Assembly (NCBI GenBank): GCA_052034865.1
Contig: JBPOIC010000018.1
Location: 98,428 to 162,427, forward strand
Direction: 5' to 3'
Origin: JBPOIC01 sp052034865
GTDB lineage: Bacteria > UBA10199 > JADFYH01
Length of the DNA: 64,000 bases
The translations under genes and the position numbers were made by a program. Numbering within the stretch: position 1 is the stretch's first letter; each line of letters opens with the position of its first letter. This document shows, one piece after another, positions 51,730 through 59,619 of this stretch. A model generated the notes under the pieces. The model was not told the origin of the DNA. It saw nothing but the letters and a program-made list of their open reading frames with translations, and made no database searches.

Positions 51730-52899
51730 ATGGAATTCGAACGCATTCAACGTTTACCTCCTTATGTGCTCGGAGTGGTGACTCAACTCATGATGGAAGC
51801 CCGTCGTCAGGGAGAAGACATCATCAATTTGGGGATGGGAAATCCGGATCTGGCGACTCCCCCTCATATCGTGAACAAGCTCATCGAGGCGGCTCAAAAA
51901 CCCATCAATCACCGCTATTCCATGTCGAAGGGAATCCCCAAGCTGCGCAAGGCGATTTGCGATTGGTATCAGCGCCGCTTCTCGGTTTCTCTCGATCCTG
52001 AAACCGAAACCATCGCTACCATCGGTGCCAAAGAAGGAATCAGCCATCTGGTTCTTTCCATTTGTGGACCGGGCGATGTGGTTTTCGTTCAGGCGCCCAC
52101 TTATCCTATCCATACTTATTCTGTCGTCATTGCAGGGGCCGATGTTCGCTCCATCCATGCCCAAACCCAGGAAAAATTTCTTGAGAATTTGGAGCGCGCC
52201 ACCAAAAGCATTTGGCCTAAACCCAAACTTCTGATCTGCTCATTTCCATCCAATCCTTCCACAATGACCGTCGATCTTCCTTTTTTGGAAAAGATCGTCG
52301 CTTTTGCCAAAGAAAACAAAATTTTGCTCATTCATGATATCGCCTATGCCGATCTGGTTTTCGAGGGTTATGTCGCGCCTTCCATTCTTCAGGTCAAAGG
52401 GGCAAAGGACATTGCGGTGGAGTTTTTCACGCTTTCCAAAAGCTACTCGATGCCTGGTTGGAGAGTTGGATTTTGCAGTGGCAATAAAGAAATGTTGGCA
52501 GCGCTTGCCAAACTCAAGAGCTATTTCGATTACGGATCCTTCCAACCTTTACAGATTGCAGCTACCGTGGCTCTTAACGGATCTCAAAGCTGTGTGCGCG
52601 AGATTACCGAGATTTATCGCCGCCGGCGCGATGTCCTCTGCGATGGCTTAAACAAGGCCGGTTGGGCAATCGAAAAACCCAAGGCCACGATGTTTGTGTG
52701 GGCGAAAATTCCTGAAAGCCATGCCGCGATGGGAAGTCTTGAGTTTGCCAAGCTTCTTTTAAAAGAGGCGAAGGTGATGGTTTCACCTGGGGTCGGTTTT
52801 GGCGAATACGGCGAAGGTTATATCCGATTTGCCTTGGTTGAGAATGAGAAGCGAATCAAGCAGGCGGTGAGGGGAATAAAGAGGGTGCTCAAGGGGTGA
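51730..52899 (+). CDS. alaC: PLP-dependent class I/II aminotransferase (AlaC-like)
   Basis: The 389-residue protein starts MEFERIQRLPPYVLG and has LGMGNPDLATPPHIVNKLIE and YSMSKGIPKLRKAI. The PLP lysine K237 lies in FFTLSKSYSMPGWRVGF. This fits the AlaC (YfdZ) glutamate-pyruvate aminotransferase group; aspartate or LL-diaminopimelate aminotransferases are close alternatives. In many deltaproteobacteria-like genomes it precedes homoserine dehydrogenase and threonine synthase, as here, so it probably belongs to the amino-acid set. A decayed toxin-antitoxin pair interrupts the run before hom. Confidence 0.85.
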   Translation: MEFERIQRLPPYVLGVVTQLMMEARRQGEDIINLGMGNPDLATPPHIVNKLIEAAQKPINHRYSMSKGIPKLRKAICDWYQRRFSVSLDPETETIATIGAKEGISHLVLSICGPGDVVFVQAPTYPIHTYSVVIAGADVRSIHAQTQEKFLENLERATKSIWPKPKLLICSFPSNPSTMTVDLPFLEKIVAFAKENKILLIHDIAYADLVFEGYVAPSILQVKGAKDIAVEFFTLSKSYSMPGWRVGFCSGNKEMLAALAKLKSYFDYGSFQPLQIAATVALNGSQSCVREITEIYRRRRDVLCDGLNKAGWAIEKPKATMFVWAKIPESHAAMGSLEFAKLLLKEAKVMVSPGVGFGEYGEGYIRFALVENEKRIKQAVRGIKRVLKG

Positions 52900-52952
52900 G
52901 GAGGCTAATCAAAATTTTGGATTATCTTAAATATAGCCAAAGAGAGCTTCAA

Positions 52953-53159
52953 ATGTATCACAAAAATCTTTTAAAACAGTTGTTAAAACTTAAGCCTGAG
53001 GAAAAATTCTGATTGGTAGATAGTTTATTGAAAAGCCTGGATGAGCCAGATAAAAAACACGATGAAATTTGGGCGGAAGAGGCATCGATTAGGTTAAAGG
53101 CGTACCGAGATGGAAATATGAAGGCTTATTCAATGGATGAAGTATTTAAATCAGAATGA
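52953..53159 (+). pseudogene. Antitoxin of a RelE/ParE-type module with internal stop
   Basis: The frame from the ATG at 52953 reads MYHKNLLKQLLKLKPEEKF, then TGA at 53010-53012, and then continues in the same frame as LVDSLLKSLDEPDKKHDEIW to the stop at 53157. The joined sequence has the pattern of the short addiction-module antitoxins (TIGR02574 type: L..EEK..L.DSLL.SLD, then W..E...R...Y). One base change at the TGA explains the break. Its stop overlaps the toxin start as ATGA. Confidence 0.72.
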
Positions 53160-53448
53160 AAGTTTTATTGACACAATTGACTCTTCAGGAGCTTGAGGAT
53201 GCGATTCGTTGTTATGAGATGGAGTATCACAGATTAGGAAAGAAATTTAAAGAAGAGGCTAAAAAGGCAGCTTTCCAAATACTCGAGTATCCCAAAGCGT
53301 GGCCTGAAGAAAAAAAGAGGTTCGAAAATATTTGCTCCATAAATTCCCCTATAAACTTTTGTACGCTATTGAATTAGATCATATTTTGATTATTGCAATC
53401 GCTCATCTTTATCGCAAACCCGACTATTGGGTTCAAAGAGGCGAGTAA
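53156..53448 (+). pseudogene. RelE/ParE-family toxin, frameshifted at A7
   Basis: From the ATG at 53156 the frame reads MKVLLTQLTLQELEDAIRCY to AWPEEKK and then runs off to an early stop near 53355-53377. In the -1 frame after the run of seven A residues (53310-53316) the expected RelE/ParE ending appears: EVRKYLLHKFPYKLLYAIEL, then DHILIIAIAHLYRKPDYWVQ, stop at 53446. In the zero frame the site is exactly A-AAA-AAG, the dnaX-type slippery heptamer, so a -1 slip could restore a full toxin. As the antitoxin also has a stop, decay is the simpler reading. Confidence 0.75.
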
Positions 53449-53468
53449 CTCATTTCAATTTATTTCCA

Positions 53469-54776
53469 ATGCCCATTCCATCCATCTCAATCGGTCTCAT
53501 CGGCTTAGGCACCGTCGGTAGCGGTGTCGCCGAAATTCTCACACGTCATGCCCGTCGCATTTCCCAAAAAGTGGGGGCAGAGATTCATCTTAAAAGAATT
53601 GCAGTCCGCGATCCTAAAAAGCTGAGCAAGCTGGGTTTAGATAAAACTCTCTATGCCAAAAGCTGGGAAGAGATCGTCGCAGATCCATCGATTTCGGTGA
53701 TCGTCGAGCTCATTGGGGGAGTAACCGACGCAAAAAAAATCGTTCTCGCGGCTTTGAAAAATGGAAAACATGTTGTGACGGCCAACAAGGCTTTGCTTGC
53801 CATCCACGGAAAAGAAATTCTGGATTTGGCCCATCAAAAACAGCTCGATGTCTGTTTTGAAGCGGCGGTGGGGGGCGGGATTCCGATTCTAAGGGCCTTG
53901 CGTGAAGGATTTGCAGCCAACGAGATTTATTCCATTTCGGCGATCATCAACGGAACCTGTAATTACATCCTCAGTGAGATGAGTGAAAAGGGCGAAGATT
54001 TTGAGCCCACTCTAAAAAAAGCCCAGGAGTTGGGTTATGCCGAGCGCGATCCCTCGTTCGACATCGATGGAATTGATGCTGCTCATAAACTTGTCATCCT
54101 TCTTTCTATCGCCTACGGGGTGTACGCCCATCCTGATCAAATTTACGTCGAAGGAATCCGGCGGATTACCGCATTCGACATTGCCTGTGCACGTCAGTTT
54201 GGCTACGTCATCAAACTTTTAGCGATTGCCAAAAAAACGGCGCGAGGGATTGAAGCCCGCGTGCATCCTTGCATGGTGGCTGCATCTAGTCCTTTAGCTT
54301 CGGTACGCGATGCGTTTAATGCCATTCTCATTGAAGGAGATTACGTCGGACCTTCGCTGCTCTATGGGCGAGGGGCTGGGAAAAATCCCACAGCCTCAGC
54401 GGTGGTTGGCGATATCGTTGAAGTGGCGCGTAATCTCATCGGAGGTACGAGCCATACTGTTCCTCCACTCGGTCATCTGACTCCCAGTCTGAAAGAAGCG
54501 AAATTTATTCCCATACAAAAACTCGAGAGTGCTTATTATTTGCGTTTTCGGGTGAACGATCGGCCCGGAGTGCTCGCGCAGATTACGGGTATTTTGGGGA
54601 AAAATAGGATCAGCATTTCTTCGGTGTATCAGCAAGGAGAGGGAGGTGGTCAGGAGGTGCCGATTGTCATCTTGACACACAAAACCCTGGAGGCGAATGT
54701 GCGAAAAGCCCTCGCTGCGATCAACCGACTCAAGGCTGTAAAAGAAGAAACTCTGTTTGTCAGAATCGAAGGGTAA
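53469..54776 (+). CDS. hom: Homoserine dehydrogenase with ACT domain
   Basis: This enzyme reduces aspartate semialdehyde to homoserine for threonine and methionine. From the ATG at 53469 the protein starts with the NAD(P) loop ISIGLIGLGTVGSGVAEIL. AVGGGIPILRALREGFAAN and INGTCNYILSEMSEKG near residue 160 are the catalytic region, with YAERDPSFDIDGIDAAHKL. A C-terminal ACT domain (YYLRFRVNDRPGVLAQITGI) allows feedback control by threonine. An in-frame start 42 bases upstream would add residues not seen in the family. thrC follows about 30 bases downstream. Confidence 0.95.
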   Translation: MPIPSISIGLIGLGTVGSGVAEILTRHARRISQKVGAEIHLKRIAVRDPKKLSKLGLDKTLYAKSWEEIVADPSISVIVELIGGVTDAKKIVLAALKNGKHVVTANKALLAIHGKEILDLAHQKQLDVCFEAAVGGGIPILRALREGFAANEIYSISAIINGTCNYILSEMSEKGEDFEPTLKKAQELGYAERDPSFDIDGIDAAHKLVILLSIAYGVYAHPDQIYVEGIRRITAFDIACARQFGYVIKLLAIAKKTARGIEARVHPCMVAASSPLASVRDAFNAILIEGDYVGPSLLYGRGAGKNPTASAVVGDIVEVARNLIGGTSHTVPPLGHLTPSLKEAKFIPIQKLESAYYLRFRVNDRPGVLAQITGILGKNRISISSVYQQGEGGGQEVPIVILTHKTLEANVRKALAAINRLKAVKEETLFVRIEG

Positions 54777-54807
54777 TTTTTAGAGGTTTCTCATATAGGT
54801 AAAACGC

Positions 54808-55854
54808 ATGTACCAAGGTATTATTCATCAGTATCGCAACTATCTTCCCGTCGATGAAAAATCGATTGTCTCTCTGTGCGAAGGAAAAACTCCTTTGCTT
54901 TCCGCGCCTCGCCTGGCCGAAAAAATTTGTCCAGGAATGGAGATCTATCTCAAACTGGAAGGTTTAAATCCGACTGGATCTTTCAAAGATCGGGGCATGA
55001 CCTATGCAGTTTCGAAGGCCATTGAGTCCGGCTCTCAGGCCATTATTTGTGCCTCGACCGGAAACACCTCTGCTGCCGCGGCGGCCTATGCAGCGCGCGC
55101 AAAAATCAAGGCGATCGTCCTCATCCCTGAAGGAAAAATTGCATTGGGAAAACTCTCCCAAGCCATGATGCATGGGGCTCAGGTGTTTCAGATCCGTGGG
55201 AATTTTGATGATGCCTTGCGCATGGTGCGCGATTTTGCGCAGAGTGGGGATGTTACCTTGGTCAATTCCGTTAATCCTTATCGTCTTCTCGGGCAACGTA
55301 CCGCTGCGTACGAAATTGTTGAAGAGCTGGGAGATGCCCCCCACTATCATTCACTTCCTGTTGGAAATGCTGGAAATATCACTGCCTATTGGGCTGGTTA
55401 TCAAACCTTGTTCTCCGAGAAAAAATCCAAACGACTTCCAAAAATGCTGGGCTTTCAGGCGGCAGGGGCGGCCCCAATTGTTCTCGGTCATCCTGTAGAA
55501 AAACCCGAAACCGTTGCAACAGCCATCCGCATTGGAAATCCTGCCAGCTGGAAAGGTGCGACGGAAGCACGAGATAGCTCAGGAGGTCTGATCGATAGCG
55601 TCACCGATGACGAGATTTTAGAAGCCTATCAGCTGGTGGCTCGCACCGAAGGTTATTTCTGCGAACCGGCCTCGGCAGCAAGTATTGCGGGTCTGATCAA
55701 AATTTCCAAAAATGAGTTTTTCAAAAGTGGGGATGTCGTTGTTTGTACGCTGACAGGCCATGGCTTAAAAGATCCGGACAATGCGATCAAAATTTCTACC
55801 CAACCAAAGCTAATCAATGCCAATCTGGAAGAATTAAAAAGTCTGTTGTCCTAG
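54808..55854 (+). CDS. thrC: Threonine synthase
   Basis: ThrC turns O-phosphohomoserine into threonine with PLP. The 348-residue protein is the short class II-like form, with the PLP lysine K60 in PTGSFKDRGMTYAVSKA. ICASTGNTSAAAAAYAARA is the phosphate-binding loop and VGNAGNITAYWAGY the cofactor loop. CEPASAASIAGLIK and CTLTGHGLKDPDNA close the domain. It lies directly after hom and is probably co-transcribed. No thrB is in the window. Confidence 0.95.
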   Translation: MYQGIIHQYRNYLPVDEKSIVSLCEGKTPLLSAPRLAEKICPGMEIYLKLEGLNPTGSFKDRGMTYAVSKAIESGSQAIICASTGNTSAAAAAYAARAKIKAIVLIPEGKIALGKLSQAMMHGAQVFQIRGNFDDALRMVRDFAQSGDVTLVNSVNPYRLLGQRTAAYEIVEELGDAPHYHSLPVGNAGNITAYWAGYQTLFSEKKSKRLPKMLGFQAAGAAPIVLGHPVEKPETVATAIRIGNPASWKGATEARDSSGGLIDSVTDDEILEAYQLVARTEGYFCEPASAASIAGLIKISKNEFFKSGDVVVCTLTGHGLKDPDNAIKISTQPKLINANLEELKSLLS

Positions 55855-55955
55855 GAAGGACAATTCGTATCTGAAAATATCGTCGAGTTTTTTTATCACA
55901 ATGTTGAGGATGACTTGTCGTCCAATTTTAATTTACGTCTTTAGGAGATTTCCTC

Positions 55956-56909
55956 ATGGATCGAAACCTAGCCCTTGAAATGGTACGTGTGACCGAAGCA
56001 GCCGCCTTGTCTTGTGCGCGTTTGATGGGTCGCGGAGATAACCACGCAGCCGATCAGGCTGCCGTTGATTCGATGCGTAAGGCCCTCAATTCGATTTCGT
56101 TCGATGGAACGGTGGTCATCGGAGAAGGAGAACGCGATGAAGCTCCAATGCTCTACATAGGTGAAAAAGTCGGTAGGGGCGATGGCTTTAAGGCAGATAT
56201 CGCGCTCGATCCTCTCGAAGGAACCAATCTCTGCGCCTATGGAGCTCCCAACGCCATCGCGGTCGTCGCTGTGGCTGAGGCTGGAAAATTTTTGCATGCC
56301 CCAGATACCTATATGGAAAAGATTGCGGTCGGTCCTTTTGGAAAAGGAAAGATCGACATTACCCAATCTCCCACCTGGAACTTAAATCAGGTCGCCAAGG
56401 CCAAAGGCTGTCATATCGATGATCTCACGGTTGTCATCCTGGATCGGCCCCGTCATGAGGCCCTGATTCGCGAAGTCCGAGACGCAGGCGCACGTATCAA
56501 GTTAATCTCTGATGGTGATGTCTCGGCGGCGATTGCGACCTGTAAGGAAGAAACCGGTGTGGATCTGCTCATGGGAATCGGTGGCGCACCCGAAGGTGTG
56601 ATCGCGGCAGCGGCCTTGCGTTGTGTTGATGGAGATATGCAGGGACGTCTGAAGTTTAGAAATGAAGAAGAAAAAGCCCGTGCAATTAAAATGGGAATTA
56701 AAGATTTGGACCGTGTTTTTCAGATCGATGAGTTAGCATCGGGAGATGTCATGTTTGCAGCCACAGGCGTGACGACCGGAGATTTTTTAAAAGGGGTCCG
56801 TTATTTTGCGCATGGGGCGGAGACACATTCAGTGGTGATGCGCAGTAAAACGAAAACCGTTCGTTTTATTGAAGCAGTTCATCATTTTGAATATAAGCCG
56901 AACTATTAA
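55956..56909 (+). CDS. glpX: Class II fructose-1,6-bisphosphatase
   Basis: GlpX removes the 1-phosphate of fructose 1,6-bisphosphate in gluconeogenesis. The 317-residue protein begins MDRNLALEMVRVTEAAALSC, and has VVIGEGERDEAPMLYIGEKV. The metal and substrate site is ALDPLEGTNLCAYG with D85. LMGIGGAPEGVIAAAALRC and DVMFAATGVTTGD follow. A GGAG site precedes the ATG. Length is normal for the family. Confidence 0.95.
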   Translation: MDRNLALEMVRVTEAAALSCARLMGRGDNHAADQAAVDSMRKALNSISFDGTVVIGEGERDEAPMLYIGEKVGRGDGFKADIALDPLEGTNLCAYGAPNAIAVVAVAEAGKFLHAPDTYMEKIAVGPFGKGKIDITQSPTWNLNQVAKAKGCHIDDLTVVILDRPRHEALIREVRDAGARIKLISDGDVSAAIATCKEETGVDLLMGIGGAPEGVIAAAALRCVDGDMQGRLKFRNEEEKARAIKMGIKDLDRVFQIDELASGDVMFAATGVTTGDFLKGVRYFAHGAETHSVVMRSKTKTVRFIEAVHHFEYKPNY

Positions 56910-57016
56910 TGTAAACAGATAAATCACTCTGTTTCATCCATCCTCCTCAAGCCCTCAAGCGGGTTCAATGGGGCTTAAAAGCCGGATCCAGTCATATAAT
57001 TTTAAGGAAAATTACT

Positions 57017-57436
57017 ATGCCAGTGACAACTACGACCGTTGAATTTGCAGCCCCGATTAAAAAAGTTTACGAAGTGATCACCGACTTTGAAAGCTATCCA
57101 GAGTTTTTATCCAATAGCAAACAGGCAAAAGTGCTTAAAAAATCCGGAAAAAATCTTCAGGTCGAATTTAAAATCGATGTGGTCAAAACGATTACCTACA
57201 CCCTCGATATGCAGCTCAATCCTACTCAAGGATTTACCTGGACTCTTATCAAGGGTGAATTCATGAAGAAAAATTCTGGAGGATGGAAATTGAAAGAGTT
57301 GAAGAAAAATCTCACCCAGGCGACTTATGAAATTGAAATTGATTTTGGTTTGCTTGTTCCAAAGTCAATTTCCAGCATGTTGGTTGAAAAAAACCTTCCT
57401 GCAATGATGCAGGAGTTCAGGGGGCGAATTGAATGA
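57017..57436 (+). CDS. SRPBCC-fold (Coq10/polyketide-cyclase-like) protein
   Basis: The 139-residue protein has the START/Bet-v-1 pattern: TTTVEFAAPIKKVYEVITDF then ESYPEFLSNSKQAKVLKKSG, as in ribosome-association toxin RatA and Coq10 proteins that bind lipids or quinones. It lacks Coq10-specific features that I could use to decide. The stop overlaps the next start as ATGA, so the two genes are translationally coupled. Confidence 0.78.
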   Translation: MPVTTTTVEFAAPIKKVYEVITDFESYPEFLSNSKQAKVLKKSGKNLQVEFKIDVVKTITYTLDMQLNPTQGFTWTLIKGEFMKKNSGGWKLKELKKNLTQATYEIEIDFGLLVPKSISSMLVEKNLPAMMQEFRGRIE

Positions 57437-57837
57437 CGCGAAAAAAAACAGACACGACATCCTCTTCTTCATCCACCACCGAATCTGGTGGTAGCGCGAT
57501 CAGTGATATTGCGCGCCGGCTTTTGCTCACCGGTGTAGGCGCCATCTTCATGACGGAAGAGTCGATCCGCAACGCAATCAGCGACTTGAAGCTCCCCAAA
57601 GAAGCTGTGGGTTACGTTTTTGAGCAGGCGAAAAAACAGAAGGATGATCTGGTAACGATCGTTGCCGCCGAGGTCTCGAAATTTCTATCCAAGATCAACG
57701 TGCACGAAGAAATTACGAAAGTGCTTACCTCTTTACAGATTCACATCGATGCGACTCTCTCTTTTACCCCAAAAGGGAAAGAGTCGGGTGATCGATTGAA
57801 AATTGAAGTGAAGCGTGTAGGGGAGGACGAGGAATAA
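57433..57837 (+). CDS. Phasin-like or conserved hypothetical protein
   Basis: The 134-residue product begins with a Ser/Thr-rich stretch, and continues with ISDIARRLLLTGVGAIFMTE and helices EAVGYVFEQAKKQKDDLVTI. The layout with LLLTGVGAIFMTEE at the head of helices resembles phasin-like (PhaF/PhaI) sequences. It also has AEVSKFLSKINVHEEITKVL, seen in small proteins paired with SRPBCC proteins. Role unknown; coupling to the upstream SRPBCC gene suggests joint action on a lipid or polymer surface. Confidence 0.6.
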   Translation: MTRKKTDTTSSSSSTTESGGSAISDIARRLLLTGVGAIFMTEESIRNAISDLKLPKEAVGYVFEQAKKQKDDLVTIVAAEVSKFLSKINVHEEITKVLTSLQIHIDATLSFTPKGKESGDRLKIEVKRVGEDEE

Positions 57838-57883
57838 GACCTTCTAAACGTTGAGATAGAAATCTATCTGTACAGAAGAATTT

Positions 57884-57923
57884 AAAAAACTCTCATCCTT
57901 TAATAAAGAATGAGAGTTTTTTT
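57884..57923. terminator. Bidirectional Rho-independent terminator
   Basis: AAAAACTCTCATCCTTT-AATA-AAGAATGAGAGTTTTTTT, with A and T tracts on both sides, ends the SRPBCC operon on the plus strand and the glutaredoxin gene on the minus strand. Confidence 0.88.
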
Positions 57924-58236
57924 ATGCCTCGATCATTCCCTTCAACTCACCACGCTGGTGCATTTCGGTAACGATGTCACAGCCGCCGACAAATTCTCCG
58001 TTGATGAAAATCTGGGGAAGCGTTGGCCATTGGGTGAAATCTTTGACTCCCTGTCGAATCTCCGGGTTCGAGAGGATATCGATCCCAACGAGTGAGGAAG
58101 CGCCTGCCTGTTTTAATACAGTAACGGCCTGGGCAGAAAATCCACACATGGGTGCGTCAGGATTTCCTTTCATGAAAATCACGACTTTATTTTGATCGAC
58201 GATTTCTTTAATTTTTTTCTGAATTTCCTGATTCAT
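57922..58236 (-). CDS. grxD: Monothiol glutaredoxin (Grx4/GrxD type)
   Basis: The protein has the CGFS active site (APMCGFSAQAV, cysteine at residue 31) of monothiol glutaredoxins that carry [2Fe-2S] clusters. WPTLPQIFINGEFVGGCDIV is the cis-Pro and GG glutathione site. The ATG at 58236 has GGGAG five bases upstream; an earlier TTG in frame would use that site as coding sequence. It lies about 140 bases downstream of the BolA gene on the same strand, its usual partner in iron handling. Confidence 0.94.
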   Translation of the reverse strand: MNQEIQKKIKEIVDQNKVVIFMKGNPDAPMCGFSAQAVTVLKQAGASSLVGIDILSNPEIRQGVKDFTQWPTLPQIFINGEFVGGCDIVTEMHQRGELKGMIEA

Positions 58237-58375
58237 GGTTTCTCCCAAGGAATAGATTTGATTTATTTGCCCTCAGCTTTTCCATCTGTCACAAAGGGCA
58301 CCTGAACTTAGGTCCATCTGATAATTCAAAGAGTTACAAGGACCACGCCCGCTCTTGATTTTCGTCCATTGAATT

Positions 58376-58639
58376 TTATGATCGAATTGCCTGGTTTTTG
58401 CTCCATTGCTCAGGAGTGTAGGTTTTTAGCCCAAGGGCATGCAGATTTTCTTTGAGGATTTCCCGAAGAGGGGTGTAAATCATTTGATGTTGCTGAAGAA
58501 GGGTTTTTCCTTGGAAAAGCTCAGAAATGACGATGGCCTGAAGGTGGTCGCCATCGCCCACCAGATCTTCGACAAATACCTGAGCCCCAGGAAGGGCAGT
58601 CTCGATCATTTTTTGAATGTCTTGAGTATCCATTGGCAT
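58376..58639 (-). CDS. BolA family protein
   Basis: The 87-residue protein has the BolA fold pattern with VFVEDLVGDGDHLQAIVISE and FQGKTLLQQHQMIYTPLREI near its C-terminus, ending HALGLKTYTPEQW. BolA-like proteins form [2Fe-2S]-bridged pairs with CGFS glutaredoxins, and grxD is adjacent on the same strand. The H residue in LLQQHQMIY is the likely cluster ligand. GGAG eight bases before the ATG supports this start. Confidence 0.92.
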   Translation of the reverse strand: MPMDTQDIQKMIETALPGAQVFVEDLVGDGDHLQAIVISELFQGKTLLQQHQMIYTPLREILKENLHALGLKTYTPEQWSKNQAIRS

Positions 58640-58759
58640 CGGGATATCTCCTTCTATGTGAGCATAAAATGGACTTAAGAATTAACTAAGTAGTGATTCG
58701 ATCCTGGCCCGTCAAGGGCTTCTATGAAAACCATTTTCTGAACAAAGAAAAGATAGATC

Positions 58760-59206
58760 ATGAAGTCGACAGAAAAGAAAGAAAACGATCCTCAACAGGA
58801 TATCCTCCAGGGCCATGGGGCCTTTGGAGTGGATTACGTCCCCAAGTCCCGTCGTACACCGATCATCGACGGAAAAATCTATGCGGGAAAAACTCACGAG
58901 TTCAAACCGGGCGAGGCCAAAACCTATCCTCTTGATCGATTTACGGTCGCTATTTTTCGAGTAGAGGATGGGTTTTATGCCATTAAAGACGCCTGTCCTC
59001 ACGCCGATTATCCCCTTTCCAAAAGTAAACTCATCGCTCCCTATGTCGTCATGTGCAATTCCCACAATTGGCGTTTTGATATTCGGGATGGACGCTGTGT
59101 ACGGATCGGAAAATGCGGTCACGTAGGTCGTGCCTTGCGGGCGCGTTCGTTTCCGGTTGAGATCGTTGGAGACGAAGTGTGGGTCGTGGTTCAGAACAAA
59201 ACTTAA
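58760..59206 (+). CDS. Rieske [2Fe-2S] ferredoxin-like protein
   Basis: The 148-residue protein contains the Rieske cluster ligands C79-P-H81 (ACPHADYPLSK) and C99-x2-H102 (CNSHNWRFD). This resembles the small subunit of assimilatory nitrite reductase or a dioxygenase ferredoxin. About 30 residues precede the fold (QGHGAFGVDYVPKSRRTP), more than usual. No oxygenase or reductase subunit is next to it. It is divergent from BolA by about 120 bases, giving a small Fe-S cluster of genes. Confidence 0.88.
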   Translation: MKSTEKKENDPQQDILQGHGAFGVDYVPKSRRTPIIDGKIYAGKTHEFKPGEAKTYPLDRFTVAIFRVEDGFYAIKDACPHADYPLSKSKLIAPYVVMCNSHNWRFDIRDGRCVRIGKCGHVGRALRARSFPVEIVGDEVWVVVQNKT

Positions 59207-59271
59207 GGGAACTTCTAAAAACTCCTCAATAGAGGTTCTCTTAAACAGATCCTTCATGTTTTCTCTTCGGT

Positions 59272-59306
59272 CCATCCTGAGCTGTTTTAAAAAACAGTCA
59301 GGATGG
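59272..59306. repeat. Long perfect hairpin downstream of the Rieske gene
   Basis: CCATCCTGA-G-CTGTTTT-AA-AAAACAG-TCAGGATGG is an almost unbroken 16-bp stem. It is followed by CGTTCTTTT rather than a clean T tract. It may end the Rieske transcript or be a structured repeat. Confidence 0.55.
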
Positions 59307-59373
59307 CGTTCTTTTATCTTCAATACACCTTCTGATTTCTTCTCCGCCTCTGTCATCCCGGAGAAGGACTCGT

Positions 59374-59420
59374 GTCCGAAAATCGAACGCTCAAATTTTT
59401 ATACCGTCCGATTTTCGGAC
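59374..59420. promoter_or_regulatory. Inverted motif pair (shared upstream element, copy d)
   Basis: GTCCGAAAATCGAACG (59374-59389) and CCGTCCGATTTTCGGAC (59404-59420) are inverted copies. The first is the exact reverse complement of CGTTCGATTTTCGGAC at 41480-41495. It is 118-164 bases upstream of the -24 box at 59538, the usual enhancer position for a sigma-54 activator. Confidence 0.7.
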
Positions 59421-59537
59421 AGCTTGCCTTTCAGTGACAAATTTTCTACATCACTTGCTCCAAGACCGACTGGTTGATTGGATGAAATTCCATCCAATCT
59501 TTTGACAAATAGTCGATATTTTTAGTCCATTCTTGTC

Positions 59538-59553
59538 TGGCACTAATACTGCT
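59538..59553 (+). promoter_or_regulatory. Putative sigma-54 promoter of the FHA activator gene
   Basis: TGGCACTAATACTGCT: a perfect TGGCAC -24 box, ten bases between GG and GC, and CTGCT at -12 (one mismatch to TTGCW). Transcription would start near 59565, about 55 bases before the ATG. The encoded activator could act at its own promoter. Confidence 0.75.
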
Positions 59554-59619
59554 TGTTTGTCCTCATGAGAATAAACCTCACTGCACCTTCAATCGACTCT
59601 TACCCAAAGGAGAAGAAAC

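Noticed and set aside
58712..59356. 214-codon minus-strand frame over the Rieske gene
   Set aside because: Antisense to conserved Cys/His codons of the Rieske protein and without domain features.
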